Assembly (NCBI GenBank): GCA_021234155.1
Contig: JAJEKV010000388.1
Location: 126,001-190,000 of the forward strand
Reading direction: 5' to 3'
Source of the DNA: Isoetes taiwanensis
Taxonomy: Eukaryota; Streptophyta; Lycopodiopsida; Isoetales; Isoetaceae
DNA length: 64,000 nt
In this document: piece after piece, positions 43,588 to 57,499 of the stretch
Numbering within the stretch: the stretch's first letter is position 1
Layout: each line of letters starts with the position of its first letter
Made by a program: the position numbers and the translations under genes
The notes under the pieces: model-generated
Database searches by the model: none
What the model was told of the DNA's origin: nothing
What the model saw: only the letters and a program-made list of their open reading frames with translations

Positions 43588-44135
43588 ACATCTTTAGCTT
43601 CTTATTAAAAAAAAATTCTTTTTGAGAGTAAGAGTTGGTTTTATCATTAATTATAAAGAATGTTTGACAAGCTTCGTTTTGTCTTCTCCCCTTAAAAAGT
43701 CAAGGTATCCTAGGATCATCAGACAATAAATTATTAGAATCCAGCAGATCCAGATTAGAAGCAAACATATCAAAACATGTTTAAGGAATGAACAATAGGT
43801 AAGTTTACTAAAATACCATTGTAGAGGTTCCATTTCGGTCTTTGTAGAAGCGGCACTCTACGCTTGAGTATCTCATCCAATGTTGCATCGAGGCGGATTT
43901 CAAAGATGAGGATGAGAAACCTCATAAGGAACCAGGCATTTGTGTAGCAGGATCAATATTATGGTAGTGTCCACGATGATCCGGATCAGCAGAAAGGTTG
44001 TCCCACATGGGAACTATATGGCAGATAGGATCCATTGGGCAGTTTTCGTGAAGGAAGGAAGCTGAATCAGAGGATAGTGATGCAGAGCTTGGGAGATTTG
44101 CAAAAGTGTGAAGAAATGCCAAATTTTTAGGGTTT
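43588..44135. other. Spacer, no gene seen
   Basis: Low-complexity and AT-rich sequence. Minus-strand frames here are short (60-66 codons) and match nothing I know. Confidence 0.5.
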
Positions 44136-44139
44136 AAAT

Positions 44140-44245
44140 GGTGACATCATTCACCACATAATTCACCACATGCACCACATGTCACGACATGATTCACCAC
44201 ATGTATGACATGTCACCATATGATTCACCACATTAGTACACCTTG
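44140..44245. repeat. Short tandem repeats of ATTCACCACATG
   Basis: The word attcaccacat(g/a) occurs five times within about 95 bp, with intervening CATGTCA(C)GACATG-like variants, so the tract is also rich in CATG half-palindromes. Confidence 0.8.
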
Positions 44246-44819
44246 CAACAAACATATCAGGCGTCACATGGGATAACTAATACCTTCAAATTTACGAATT
44301 CATCTTGCATAGATTAAAAATTCTGGTCTCTTTTGTGTATTGCCTTCATTTTAGAGAATAGACGTTTGAATCCATATCCCAAGTTGGCTTCTTCTATGGA
44401 GATATTTGGTGTCTGACTCAGTCAAATAAACACATATGTTGTTTAAATCGTCGTTTCTCATACGACAATGGTATGTTTCGAAGATTGTTGCTAGAGATAT
44501 TTTGTCTATCCAATTCTTATTTGTTTATGTAGTTCATTTTCTAAGAAATAAGTAGTTTGTTCTCCTTTCCTCTGAATTCATATATTGTATGAGTCTTAGA
44601 AAGCCATGCCCCTTGGATGTAAACCCGCAATTGTTAGAATTCTAAATGAATTCAGTTCAATTACATGCATGCCATCTATATAATCTTAGATTGATTTATA
44701 TGCAATATATAATATTCATAGGCAAATGTTAAATGGAATATTTATGTAAGAAGGCATCGTCAGTCATTAAAAATGACAGGGCATGACTAGATATGTAATA
44801 ATTATAATAGGATATTAAA

Positions 44820-45840
44820 TCTCTACTCTGTTTCGATTCCTCTGTTCCTTTGTTTACTCTGCTTTCCCTTAACCGATTTGCTCTCTCGCCTAATCAATCC
44901 GGAATTGTAAAAGCACAAAAGTTTGCCGATGGGTATTTGTGTTTAAATTCGGCGATCAAATTTGGCGAGTTCTTTGGTAAGAAAGGGTTGTATTTCTTTA
45001 TGTTATTCTGTCTCCTTGTGATCACCGGCGTTTTAAGCATGATGTAGGAGCTGGAGGGAGTTATGTAGCATAGGATAAAGAAATCACTGCTTTGTTGGTT
45101 CGAATCGAAAAAATTATTCTGTCTTCCGGTATCGATTGGGCAAAAGAATCTTCTTATTTGAAAGATGGAAGCTTTTTTTTGCGTGAAAACAACATAACCC
45201 GATGGCCTTTGCTCTTACATGTTTCACATCAAATAACGGCACAAACTTGACAAAGAAGAGCTCTTGATGAGACTTATCGTGTAAAACCTCTTGGTAATTG
45301 GGAACTTGGCGCTCCCTAGCGACAATGGACTACTAATACAAATAAAAAATTTGGGGGTGATATTAACAAGGATTTTTTACGTGCATGTGGATCCGAGAAT
45401 GAGGTTTTGTTCTTGACGATGATTTTATCGATGAAGAAGAACCAATATCAAAGAAAGCATTCCGTGTTCCTCTCGAAAAGCTAACTTCAACAGAGGCACG
45501 AATGCTTGCTGTATTATCTTTTTGCTTTCAAGTATTATAAATGTTTTGAATTACTACTCCTTTCTTTTTGCTTAGATACTAGAACAAGAAGATAGGTGGT
45601 GAAATCCTCCCAAAGGATCCCCGCGGGTAATTATCGGACTGGTGATCGAAGCGGGGTTATGCAAAAAAAGCAAGCATTGTCTCGACTATGGTTGGAATGC
45701 TTTCAAAAAATTGTTTGGCTTACGACTTGGTGATATCTTAGAATTTAAATTGCATGGAGATGAACTTCAATGGAATATGAAAGTTCTGGAAGGTGCAGCT
45801 TTACATAGGCTGAAGCCTCGAAGTTAATTATAGTGTTCTG
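44820..45840 (+). pseudogene. Possible B3-domain gene fragment
   Basis: The last frame (45642-45827) reads LDYGWNAFKKLFGLRLGDIL followed by EFKL, resembling the end of the plant B3 DNA-binding fold (GW..F....L..GD...F.L). An upstream stretch near 45440-45520 (EEPISKKAFRVPLEKL) and another near 45070-45190 (KEITALLVRIEKIILSS) look coding, in the same direction, but are unrecognised. They could be exons of one decayed gene. B3 proteins are plant transcription factors. The match is short. Confidence 0.35.
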
Positions 45841-47039
45841 AGGGCTTTTGATGTTTAGAGAGGAACAGCATTTTGTTTTGCTGAATGTTTTCCTTATGTC
45901 ATCGATTCTTACTTCCCTGACTGTTTTATGTTCTCCAATGTATGATCAGACTCCCGATAAATATATATTGAATGCCCTTTCCATGATTTGGAATATTGTA
46001 GTTGGATTGAATATAAGAACCTAAAAATATTAGATGGACTATACCAAGCAGCATTGAATGTGAAGTTGTTTGTCATATGCTTATTCATAAATCCACGCTG
46101 GTCATAATTCATTCAATAATTGATAAAATGAAGCTTCCATTTATGGTTGAAGGGCTTTAAGCCAGAAAAATTTATAGTTTATCTCTTGGCCAATTAAATG
46201 TTACCGTGTTTAGGCTAATTATTGTTTTTTCTATCTACATGTAATCAGAGTTCTTTCTACTTACTCTATTTCCGATTTCGATCATGCATTTATCGAGTGT
46301 GATAAGAAGGAGCATTCTGAAGTTTGCCTACAATGGAAAAGGAAGTTCTTTGAGGAAGTACTAGCTAGGCCAAATAATCTGACTTACTTGCAAACTAGAG
46401 CCATCTTTAAGATATTCAGGTGGTTTTATTTTCCAGAATATTATTGTACTAAATGCTGAATTTGGCAGTGTGGGCATGAACATGGTAGTTTTACCTTTAA
46501 AAGAATATATGGTTAATATTCTAAGCTCAATTTCCCTACCTTAAAGTGTGAGAGGGTATCACTTTCATAAACATGTTTTATGGTGAAAGTTAAATAATAT
46601 CTATGTATGTTTTTTGAAAAATTTTGCTCTATAGTTGTTACTGCTTCGATGAATAAAATAATTTGACTTCAATGTGTTGAATTCCTTTGCTTTATTCTGT
46701 CTATATTTTATTTATTTGCAAGTTCAATTCCAAATACAATGGTCAATATCATATACCAAGTAATGTTAGGGTTTGCAGTTGTTTGCAGTTTATGAAGTTA
46801 GCATTTCAATTGTTATTATATGACTTCTAATTCGCACTCACTAAAGATAACCTATGATAGATCTTCCACATCTTTTAAAGAATATTGTGTTTGCATAAAA
46901 TATCGTTCGATGAAGCAGTATAATTGAGTCCCAAATAGCAAGTTCAATGCAAATATATGAACATATATGAACATATCGAAGAATAAATAGCTCTCCAAAC
47001 AATGGTAGTCGGGAATACTATGGACATGATTAAAAGTTT
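45841..47039. other. AT-rich spacer with one exon-like stretch
   Basis: 46256-46430 holds an uninterrupted plus-strand reading (FDHAFIECDKKEHSEVCLQW, then RPNNLTYLQTRAIFKIFR) preceded by AATCAG, a possible splice acceptor. It may belong with the fragment at 44820-45840. The rest shows no signal. Confidence 0.35.
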
Positions 47040-48742
47040 AATGCAATGGTGAAAGGATGATGGGGATATACTATATCCCCCATCAATACCCATGCATACA
47101 TACCCCATGGATTGCCTTAAATCCGGAACCGTTTAAAAGAAAATGAAGCAGCTCGAACTTGATAACGTCATGGGGCATTATAAAAAAGGTTATCGGACTG
47201 CCATCCAAAGGGAATGCAACGACATCTTTATATCGTTGGATAGAAGGGGCAGGCGAATCGACCATCCATTATGGGCAAGCGGATCCAAGGAAGATGTAAA
47301 AATTAAGGCTTTGAATCATTACCTATGAAAATCAATGGGAGTTTCGGGCTTTGAATATTCATTGTCCAGATTGAGGTTTCACGTTAAATTGAAATCGAGA
47401 GGAAATATTCCCCTTGCCGTCGAAATCTAATAAAAATCTAATTGTGAAATTGTGACTATGGCAAACACGAGCTGTTGTAGTGTATGGTAGTGATGCCATG
47501 GTGGAACTAAGAAACGTGTTGCAAATAGCAAATGGAGGTGTAGAGTTTGGCTAGCGAAACTAGATCATGTTAATCGGCCCTTTTGGTTTTGTTCTTATGG
47601 CGGAAATGGTGGAAGATCGGCGTTGTAACTTGGTTCAAATTTGGTTCAAGTAGTGTGGACAAAGCGGATAGTTTGGGCCGAGAAATTTCAAGTTCGATTC
47701 ACATAGTTGTTATAGAGGCAAAAAGTAAATTCGGTGAGGAACATGTATGAAGAAGAAATTCTAATGACAATAAGTGGAGTGGATGAACAAAATCTAAATG
47801 GAATAAACCCAAAGAATCAATTGATTGTAGATGGAGAAGAGATAAACTACTCATAATAGAACATTGCTTTATATAAGAAGGAAAAGTCATGTCTTCTTAT
47901 CAGTAAATGAAAAGAATTGGTTTTCCCTAGTGTTTTTAAAATTACCACGATCTTCCTATTCACATTCGTTAGATGAAGCGAGTTAAAATCGGGAAGCGAT
48001 TAGGAATCGAAGGTGATTGAAAAAATGAATGGGAGATTATCTTGATAATAAGCCGAACTAGATCTAGGTATTGATGATCCGAACTCTTATTGTTGACAAA
48101 AAATATGTTCTTCCAAAAAATGCAAATAACTTCCTCCATAGAATGCCCGATCCGGATTACTAAGTTCTTCCTAGGTACACCCTTATATGTTTATGATAAG
48201 CAACATTGTCCATCCTAGCATATAATATATATGAGCATAGCTTAAAGGGGCGGCCTCTATGTCTTCCCTATGACACATGAAAACAAAGCCCTATAAATAG
48301 AATGCTCGTTGTGCACGAAAGCATTCTGGAAAAAACATCTGGTGAGCATCTTATCGCGGTAGCCCGATCTAGGGGCAGAGTTGGCTATAGTGTTCCCCCG
48401 AAGAGCCTCCCCTAGTGATGATGCAAATTCTAATAGGCTGTCGTCATCCAGAAATGATCTTGTGTTTGTGACAACTAAGTGCGCATACATAATTGGAATA
48501 ACAGGAACAGAATTCAAAATATTCTTACTTTTTCGATCATTACATCTAAAATTCAATGATTTCCATTTTGAACTTCGACTTACCACGCTGAAACAACGGT
48601 TGTCCTGCTAGTGTGACTTCGTCCTTGAGCATTAAAAGTCATTTTACTCACAATAAATCCGGTATGGCTAGTCGAAAAGAAATCATACTTTTGGGGGTCG
48701 CATACTACTGTATCCACGTTTGTTCCTCGATGAAATGACACC
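47040..48742. other. Unassigned sequence with family-repeat words
   Basis: CATACCCCATGGATTGCCTTAAATCC near 47095 resembles words near 30675 and 49705. 47740-47890 (ataaacccaaagaatcaattgat..., gtagatggagaagagat) is a diverged partner of 50800-50900. No confident gene. Confidence 0.35.
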
Positions 48743-48850
48743 AGGGATAGGTTCTATAATTATTAAATTATTTTTTCAGGCAAAATACATATTTTTTATA
48801 AAGTCCAAAAATACATATTTTGGGAAATTAAAAAAAAAAAAACTTGAACA
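48743..48850 (+). repeat. Terminal fragment of the GGGATAGGTTC TIR element family
   Basis: CCAGGGATAGGTTCTATA at 48742-48759 equals the right-end TIR of the element at 20629-21278. Next come AAATACATATTTTTTA and AAAATACATATTTT, which parallel AAATACGTATTT words in that element with CG changed to CA. I could not find the opposite end, so it may be truncated. Confidence 0.6.
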
Positions 48851-49429
48851 ATGTAATGTGTTGGTCTAGTTGTTCCCCTCTCTTGAGTGCATGTATACTC
48901 ATATTACTCATATCCGCTCAAATGTTGTAGTGGCTCGTCTTTGCTCCATTAGAACAAAAAATGGGTCTAGTTGTCATGGCATGTATACTCATATTACCTC
49001 ATATGACATTTACAATAAAACGGGCCATTTTCCTTTGCCCGTAATGGCCTTGGGCTGATTTTGCTTCATATGGCAAATGGTACTCCACAATACAATAAGA
49101 TTTATTCAAATTGAACACGAAAGATAGGGGAGAAGTACATATAGTCATAAAGGGTAGGAAGTGAATACAACAAATTTGTGGAGGCAACCATTTTGTTCCT
49201 TTTACTTCGATAATGAGGAGGGCCTTTCGTTTTTTGACGTGATATTCATATATGAGATAATATGTGATGGCAATGTTGAACGTCATGTTTATTTATCGTG
49301 GTAGCATTCTGGCTTAAGGGGATGTGTAATATTTGAGAAAGAAAAAATCAGTAAAAAATGGAAATAGAAGGGAAATTCCAAAATTGAATGAATTCCATTG
49401 CCTCGTTACTCCAATATTTTTTCGTTTTT

Positions 49430-50214
49430 CTGACGCGGCGTATCGGTTCCCTCATCTCCATCTGCGCAAATGCATTGTCTCGTTGCTCCACCGGAAAATA
49501 CATAAGTCATCGACCCAAAAGGGAAAATGCCGCTTCCTGATGAAGCAAGTTCTTCGGTTCCTGCATGTGGTCAATACAGCGCATTGATACTTTCACATTT
49601 CTGCGATTGTCTTCTGAGCTGTGGTTTGGTTGTTCACGATAAAAGCATGAGTTTCTGTTTGCCAGAAAGTAATTTTGGGAAGGATTCTAATATTTCCGTC
49701 GATAGACCATGGACTTCCTTGAATCCCCACCATCTGCTTTAAACATGAATGGTAAAGATCTTGACAGCTCATAGGGATGCATGGATGGGCTGATGCATGG
49801 TCATGGATGTTCTGCAGCAAACATTTTGGAGAAAAATGTTTGGTGGGTGCAATGTACGAATTTGTTAGGACACAAATACATTTTCTCGTTTGGCGTTCCA
49901 CCATTTTTGTTCGCTCACGAGCGTATCAATTCCTCGGTCCATCAGCGCCAATGGATTACCTCATTACTCCTTTGTAAAATGCACAGGTCATCGATTCAAA
50001 AGGGAAAATGTCACTTCTTGATGAAGCAAGTTCTTCAGTTCCTGCATGCGGTCAGTACAACCATTTCCTGATGTTCCTGATGGGATTGCATGTGACACAT
50101 CCATTCAAAGATTATACTTGGTTCCACGAAACCTTTGGAAGATGGCGACCAAATGTTTTGAAAGTAAGTCTTCAATTCAATGAAGATGGGAGCCAATTAT
50201 GGGGTATCAAGTGA
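49430..50214 (+). pseudogene. Duplicated exon-like sequence of unknown gene
   Basis: 49435-49580 and 49915-50060 are direct copies of about 145 bp (gcgtatc..., catcga..cAAAAGGGAAAATG, gatgaagcaagttcttc). Both can be read as KGKMxLxDEASSSVPACGQY. After the second copy the frame continues FKDYTWFHETFGRWRPNVLK and ends at 50214, where GTGAGT could be a splice donor. The product is unrecognised. Confidence 0.4.
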
Positions 50215-53200
50215 GTTACCTTGGCATAAATTTCCAAAGCCACATTCGCCAAGTACTAAACATTTATATTACAACGAGGACTTATACACTAATTAACAAC
50301 TTCAATGTCGACAAAAACAATTAGTTAAGCGGCCAATACATTTAGCACAAGAAAACCCAATTGTTGCGAGAACATGATTATACGGCGACAATAACACATC
50401 GATCAAAATACATAATAATAGAGCATTGGTTGGCATTCATGATTTGAAAATAACACCTAATGCAAATGCTAAATAGGTATCCACATATAGTGGAGGAAAC
50501 ATTGAGGGCTCTAGAAGCGATGCGTGGATTTGAAGGAAGGGAAGCAAATCTAGAACATGATCGGGTATTTCGGGATGGTTCAAATTTGGAGGAAGTGGAC
50601 AATTTTGCGGGGAATATGCAATTAGTGGAAATTCATTTGCCTCGAAGTGCTTGAGGTTGTTTTATATGTCGAGAAAGTAGACACCGCATGAGAATGTCCA
50701 AGTGGTGCGAGGAATAGGTTATGATGGACAAAAGGATCATCGACTGAGTGACAAGTCATGGACAAGAAAGAGAGACAAGATGAGGAAGAAAAAATTCGAA
50801 TAACATAAACCCAAACAAGCATCTGAGTGTAGATGGGGAGGAAATTGGGAGAATGCAATGACATAGATAAGAAGGCATCAGGCAATGATGGTTGGGAGAC
50901 GACACCAAATGGAAGTAATGGATGGGGATTCACTGCTACTATTACATTTTGTAGCTAGCCACAACTTTAGATCTTAATTTCTTAATTATTAAATTCTTCA
51001 AGACTTCTTTGTAGTTAGTTCTTGATTTGGACTTCAACTTTCTTTTCCTATTAAATAGCATCCTTTCAAATAATAGATCACGCACGAATTTGAAGAGCTA
51101 AGATGGTATAAGGTGAATTAAAACCCGAGATCTTGCGTTGTATACTTTCACATTCCATAATGCCTTAGGATTGCTTTAAAAGATTTAGAAGACCGCGTTT
51201 GAGATTGTCTATCCACAATGCAAAAGCGAGAATATTTCTTGAGGGCACAAACTATATAGGCGGTTTATGTCTCAGTTTTACCTCTTAGATGTCCCAAATG
51301 GATGTAATTAAGATGTGTTTCAATTTCTCATCTATTAAACCTACATTTCACATGGGAGGCCTAAGAACAAACCTAGTTATTAGGGTGGGGAGGATATTTC
51401 ATTTAGAGCCAAGATGCAATAAAACTAATTATGAAAAGGTTTCATCAAATTCCTTATATAACTTCTAAGGAACTTTCCGCGTCTACGTTTGAATAATCGT
51501 AAGGGAATATTAGGGAATTTACATTAGGGGAATTCCATCTTCACGAGACATGTCTATTTCACCGAATTCGACGGAGAGAACATATCATAAGGCAAAAGCT
51601 CCTCGTCATAGATTTCGGTCCATTGGGTTCATATGAAAAATGTAGGATGTGGTTTTTAGTCTTTTACTCATGCGGGACTCAAAGGAAGAGAAGCTATATG
51701 GCGACCTTTGATTACCACAAGATATCCATTCTTTGCCTTTTGGTCTTAAAAGCGATGCTTTCTATCACTCTCGGAGAAAATTTCTTGGAATTTAAAAAAA
51801 CAGTGAAGATATCTAGGCCAAATTATTAAAACAAGGTAAATTTTGAGAGGAACCATAGTAGAAGAACATTGTCTCGTAAGTTCGTGCGAGTATTTCATGT
51901 GTTTTTTATGCTTTCTAATAGTGATATATGTTCAGATTCAATTATAAAACTATCATAATAATGTAGTGGTAAATTAAATAATGACCCATAGGCATATGTG
52001 AATGCAAGATATGCCCATAGTAGCAATCTTGCTATCATTTCTTTGTATACCAATCAGAATTAGGTAGAAATAGTCAATCATACGTGTGCAACTACCCGTG
52101 GTTCCTTCCCGTTCAACCCATAATCTTCCCCACATTTATGGTCATAATCTTTTAGGGTAAGGTTTTCAAGACAAACATGATTACGTCTCTGTTTATGATG
52201 ATAATCTTCTAAGATAAGGTTTGCAAAACAACAATGCTTAGGTCTCTAAAATAACTTCACTATTTAGACATAAGAAGTATTATCGTTCCCCCTAGCCATT
52301 TCTTTCAATCTTATCTTGCTTTTCTTTCTATGTTTTTCTTTATTTGATTTAAGGGGCCTGGACTCAAAGCCCAAACTCAAGGAGCTTAGTCTCTGATATA
52401 TGAAGAGCTACATAACCTAAGATGTTGTCCCAACTTCTTTTGAGGCATCTTTTGAGACACACCATGATCTCCCTATCATAGCAAACAAAATGTGAGAAAA
52501 TGATCTTTGAATTTTATAAATGCTAGTTATAGAGCTCTAGCTTTATTAGAACTCAAATATGTTAATGGGATAATGATAAATAACATTACATCCTAGGCGT
52601 TGCATGCGAGGTTCGTAAGGTGCATATAAGTGTCTATTGAGTGCAACCTTGCCCAATTAATCTTACAATGACATATGGCAAGATTCTTAAGTAGGATATC
52701 CCGGGCGTTTACGGGGAATGAACTAGAGAACTGAAAATCCGATGCCGACCATCAATGAAGAATCGGATGATCAGGCGAGGGCAAAATAGCCCCGTAAACG
52801 GAAAGGGGTTGCTCTCCTATCGTGTATGATGGGAGAGCGGCATCTACAAGGGGTAGCGGAATGTTTATTAAAAACACAAGACTTTGCTAAGTGAGATGAG
52901 CATAACAAAATATCATTGATGTTGCACCTTGGCATATAGAGTCCATATACATGCAACATTAAGCTTCTAATGTTACAACCAATAATGGCAATATTTTGCT
53001 TCTTCAAACACTTTGTTACCATTGACAAATTGTACACCACTAATATTTTGAGACTAATATAAAAACTGAATATGCCTTTAGATGCTGACATATACAATTA
53101 AATTCAGAAATTAAGAATTGCCTGCTCAAATTAAAAGGAAGATCGGATACAATTACGGTATCCATTCTGCTTCAAATCATCGCTTAAATTCCAGCTAAAG

Positions 53201-53430
53201 TAGCTCTTCGCATTTATGATAGACAGCTTATAGAATTTCCTGATGCTATAAATACCAATGGGATGCATGATTTCATGCATGCACGTCTGATCTGTGTTCG
53301 ACTTCTTCCTTTCCCTCTTGTTGTTTGCTCAATTGCTCCAAGGTTATTTGCAAGAAAAATTCTCAAATTAAACAATAGAAAGTGAACTCGTTTATGGATT
53401 AGAGAATTAGGAAACATGCACTTTTAACAT
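50215..53430. other. AT-rich gene-poor stretch
   Basis: A 64-codon plus-strand frame at 50460-50654 is Glu-rich and unrecognised. 50640-50930 is a diverged copy of 47700-47900. No RNA genes, TIRs or domains seen across the rest. Confidence 0.4.
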
Positions 53431-53880
53431 CCGCAAGCTAATCCATGCTTTTTGCGAGATAACTTTTGAATAGTGTCGGATCGGGGATGGGCATTCCACT
53501 CTCGGTGATGTAGTGGCTAGAACAACTAATACTAACAAGTTCTTATGCATTGCAGTACAAGATCGTCCTGATGAAGAAGTAAAACACATAAAATATGGAT
53601 GGATTGAAGGAAAGGCAAGAGTAATTTTTCGTGCACTAGGAATTGAACGATATTTCCCGGATTTTATGTTGGTTTGCTAGAAGACGTGCACACAGACCAG
53701 CCTGGGAGTACAATTCATTCAATGCTTCACCGATATCTTCCCTATGGATCCTTTGGCCCAGCTGCATTGTTCAACCCAATTGCGGGGGGTGGACACATGG
53801 AAGAGTAAAAAGTACTATTGTTCAAGCCCACGAAATCAAATTGAAGTAAGCATCCGAATCTCATTATCTTTGCCTACAAA
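53430..53880 (+). pseudogene. Unidentified gene fragment
   Basis: One frame reads IAVQDRPDEEVKHIKYGWIE and GKARVIFRALGIERYFPDFM, then an in-frame stop near 53680, then further open sequence to about 53890. It looks protein-like (regular Gly/Pro/aromatic spacing), but I do not recognise the family. A shift lies upstream near 53500 (GDVVARTTNTNKFLC). Confidence 0.35.
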
Positions 53881-56850
53881 TTGTATGTAAACCGATATTG
53901 GATGATTGTGCAATACCTAGCACAAGGAAGGATGGATGCCTAGCGGTACATTTGTACCATCAACATCAAATTTTGTATCAAATGAAATAATGAATGAATG
54001 CAGTTGCACCCAATGGATCATCTTAAATGATGGTTACGTCAATGAAAGCTAAAACTTCTTGTTATGAGACCATAGGAATTCTAAGTGTGGTTATGATAAG
54101 TTATAGTATTTAAAGGTTATATAGGATCGTCTCTAGCTAGTTTCCTAAGAATAGACATGTGCTCCTCTTTTGTGGGGAAGTGTTCATCTTTTGTATTTTG
54201 AAAAAATATTATAAATAGATTGATCTTTTTGCAGTCAACAATGTACATTTTAAGCATAGAAGAAAGCAACAGGCAACCATTTCTTAAGCAGCTCACGCAA
54301 AATATTATGGGCATCCTTCTTTCACCGGATGCACTATTCACTACTTGAGTCTCATCAAGAACTATATAACGCCATATTCTTACCTTCAAAAAAAAGAGTA
54401 TTCCAAAATTATAGTCAGACACTTTAACATCTACAACCTTAAAGCAAAAATCTGAGGCGGCAAAGCATGCAAAGTGTCGGTGACAACAACACCATTTCTT
54501 GATTACACAAAGGTACATGAACAATGAATTGTTCCTTAACTACTTCAAAAAAAAGGCGACACCAAAGAAAGTCACATACAATACATATGGCATCTGCACA
54601 TCTTTAAAAACCAATGTTAAAATCGGGGAACACATCATTCCTAAGAATGAATCACAAGGCAAAGGATGGGGTGATATGATTTCTCACATTGAAACAAAAG
54701 AAAAAGGATCTGGCGGATGGCGGTTCTCACAAGAAAACAAAGTAAAAGTGATGGGGTAAAAGTGTTTACGATAATGATGTAATGAGAGATAGGAATTCAC
54801 GATAGAAATGACCAGAAGCAACTACAATATGCCTGTAGAGTTTTTGTGTTGCTTTACATGAAATACAATATGGTTGTGAAGATTGTGTTCCTTTCTTCTT
54901 CTTCTATATTTGAATACCTATATAATAAACCGCACTTTGGCAAAACCAAATTGGGAAGGCATTTGAAGCATACCATGCAAAGTTCATAGAAGACAAACTC
55001 CCGCGAGAATATTTTACATTTCTGCCTGATAGTAAAATTAGACCTTAGATTGCTTATGCTATTTTATATATCGTAAATTTTGATCTTGACAGGTTGAATA
55101 GTTTTATTGATTTTTGAAGATAAATTGCATAAAAAATTATCTAGGTATACACAAAATTAGACTCTTCTTCAAAAAGATAAGTAGTAAATTGTATTACTTC
55201 CTGTGATTACAAAGCATGAACAGTCAGTATATAGTCATTTTAATAGTTATAAGTGGAAAACTCATAGAGGCAACAAAATATCTATTACATAAAAGTACAT
55301 ATTCAGAACTTCTTCTGGTCATGCTGTGGGCGCAAAGGAACATGATGGAGCTCCTGGAAATAAGAAAAATCAGAAGTGCATAGCAGAGAGATAAAAAAAT
55401 CTACTAGAGCAACCTATAAGTAAAAAACGCCTGGGCTTACAAGCAAATGTCCATAATCGACATGTATCAGAAAACTTCTTGCCGTCGCCATCAGTCTACC
55501 TCCGTTCATCTCCATGCAAGATAACTCGTTCTGCTGGAGGATATTTGAGTTCTTCAATATAAAAAATAATATAATAAATATGGTTCTTAGACTATATGAT
55601 TGTTATTTAATGATGACGTTGCTGACATCTATACTACACATAATCCTATATAAAATAAATACACAAACACACTAATGGTTGTATAAAAATAAAATATGCA
55701 ATTAGTACACTATGATAGTTGAGTAAATAAAATATCCAATTATGCCTAATGAGGCATTCAAAATTTAGCAAAGCCTAAGTTTATAGTAAAGTGGGAAACA
55801 AAAGGATATTACAAGGCTCATTGTTACATGGAAAATCTGTACTTGTGATCTTTGTTGAAGGTACATATTTGATAGCAAAGATTTTATTAGCGCTACGATG
55901 TAATAAAACATCTTATTGGGTATTCGACTAGTCTCCGTAATACTTCAGCAAGCCAAATCTTATTCCCAAGCAGAACTCAATGCTTTATCTAGTCAACTAA
56001 GTGCCTTTCACATGTTTCAAAGGCAAATCTTTCTAGAATACTTTAATGTCTTTGAAAATCTGTCTATTATAAGTCATACATATAAATCTTCGTGTTTCTT
56101 AACTACACCTACTTTTTTATATGTGCACGTTTGTAGGGGTCAGCTTTGTGTAGTTTTGGAATATTATTTCGTAGCATCACAAACTATTATACAATTTCAA
56201 GAATTGCGAAATTACTTCTCGAAGTTCAAGTGTAACATGTGGAAATGAACGTGAGATATCCTCTATTACCAATGTACTAATTGCAGGCATCTCATGAGAT
56301 AATCTATTAAATAACATCTTATGGAAATCTATATGTAATTTGAACATTTTCACCCTTTTGTATCGAGATAATTATATCAAATTACTTTTCCTTATAAACA
56401 TCTTCTTTACATTCATAGCCATCCATTACTATGACATGCAAAGTCAAATATTTGGTCCAAAATATTTTTTTTAGTAACTTTCGGTCGACTAAATTTAAAC
56501 AAGAGAGAAAAGAAATCTTCATGGCAAAATGAGAACATCTCTAAGAGAAATGTTCTTATAGAGTGCCCAATAAATTATGAAGCTGCTCCTACATGATGTT
56601 AAGGCAATTCATAGATATTCATTCTAACTAACATAACAGGATCACGAACCTTGAACAATCCCACAAAAAAAATAAGTCTAAGGAAAATTTATTAGAGTAC
56701 AATACACAATTCATTTTGCCTGGACCTTAAATAACAAAGGGACTTGTATATTATATATCATTAATATATATAAACATATATCACATCTTTGGGGCATCAT
56801 GAACATGTTTATATGGGTGTTGATCTCATTTGTTCCTCTTGGGGAAAAGA
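53881..56850. other. AT-rich spacer with small frames
   Basis: A minus-strand frame (54117-54524, 135 codons) and a plus-strand frame (54499-54759, Lys/Gly-rich) match nothing known. A 110-codon plus frame at 55916-56248 is also unrecognised. No other signal. Confidence 0.35.
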
Positions 56851-56859
56851 GGTGGCACA

Positions 56860-56935
56860 TTTATGCTATTTTCAGATTTGATGGGGGCATGCATGGGCAT
56901 GCATGGGGCATGCACAACATGCACGGACCCGTCGG
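56860..56935. repeat. CATGCATGGG/GCATGCAC palindromic cluster
   Basis: GGGGCATGCATGGGCATGCATGGGGCATGCACAACATGC (given descriptively) packs five GCATGC-like palindromes into about 45 bp. Related ATGCATGG words occur near 47090 and 49780, in the same repeat family. Confidence 0.6.
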
Positions 56936-57499
56936 ATATGGGGCATTTAAATCATGGCCATTGATTTACGCTTAAAGAAGGTGCAAAGAAATTGCACTAC
57001 AATTGTGTGGAGGGTGAGGTGGCATTTATATTGGGTGAGATTCCATTAGAGTGGGGGTCTTTTATTGACATGGCATTAAAAGTCTCCATATCAAAATGGA
57101 GTGTTTGCGCATGAGATTCCACGCTCATGCATGTCCTTTAAAAAATCAGACCAAGAAAAGGATGTTAAGCTTTCCTCCCACGTGGCGATAAAGAGATAGG
57201 TGGTTATATTTTTTATTTTCTAAAGGGCCGAGGGATTATTAACAGGTTAAAAAAATAGTTAAAATAATGACACCTTGGCATATGCACATAAAGAGCAGGC
57301 AAAGTGGAATATGTCAAGCCTCTTAATTTTCAGACGTGTCGAAACTTTATTTGCTTAAAATTAAAAGTTAAGTTCTAAATGCCGTAGTTGAATCTCCTTG
57401 ACGTGCCAATTTTTCCCACCTTACTTTGTTTAAGGTCCATACTAGACTAATCTTGTACAGACTAGCTAGTTTATCCCACTACCTTGCGGCAGCCAAAGT

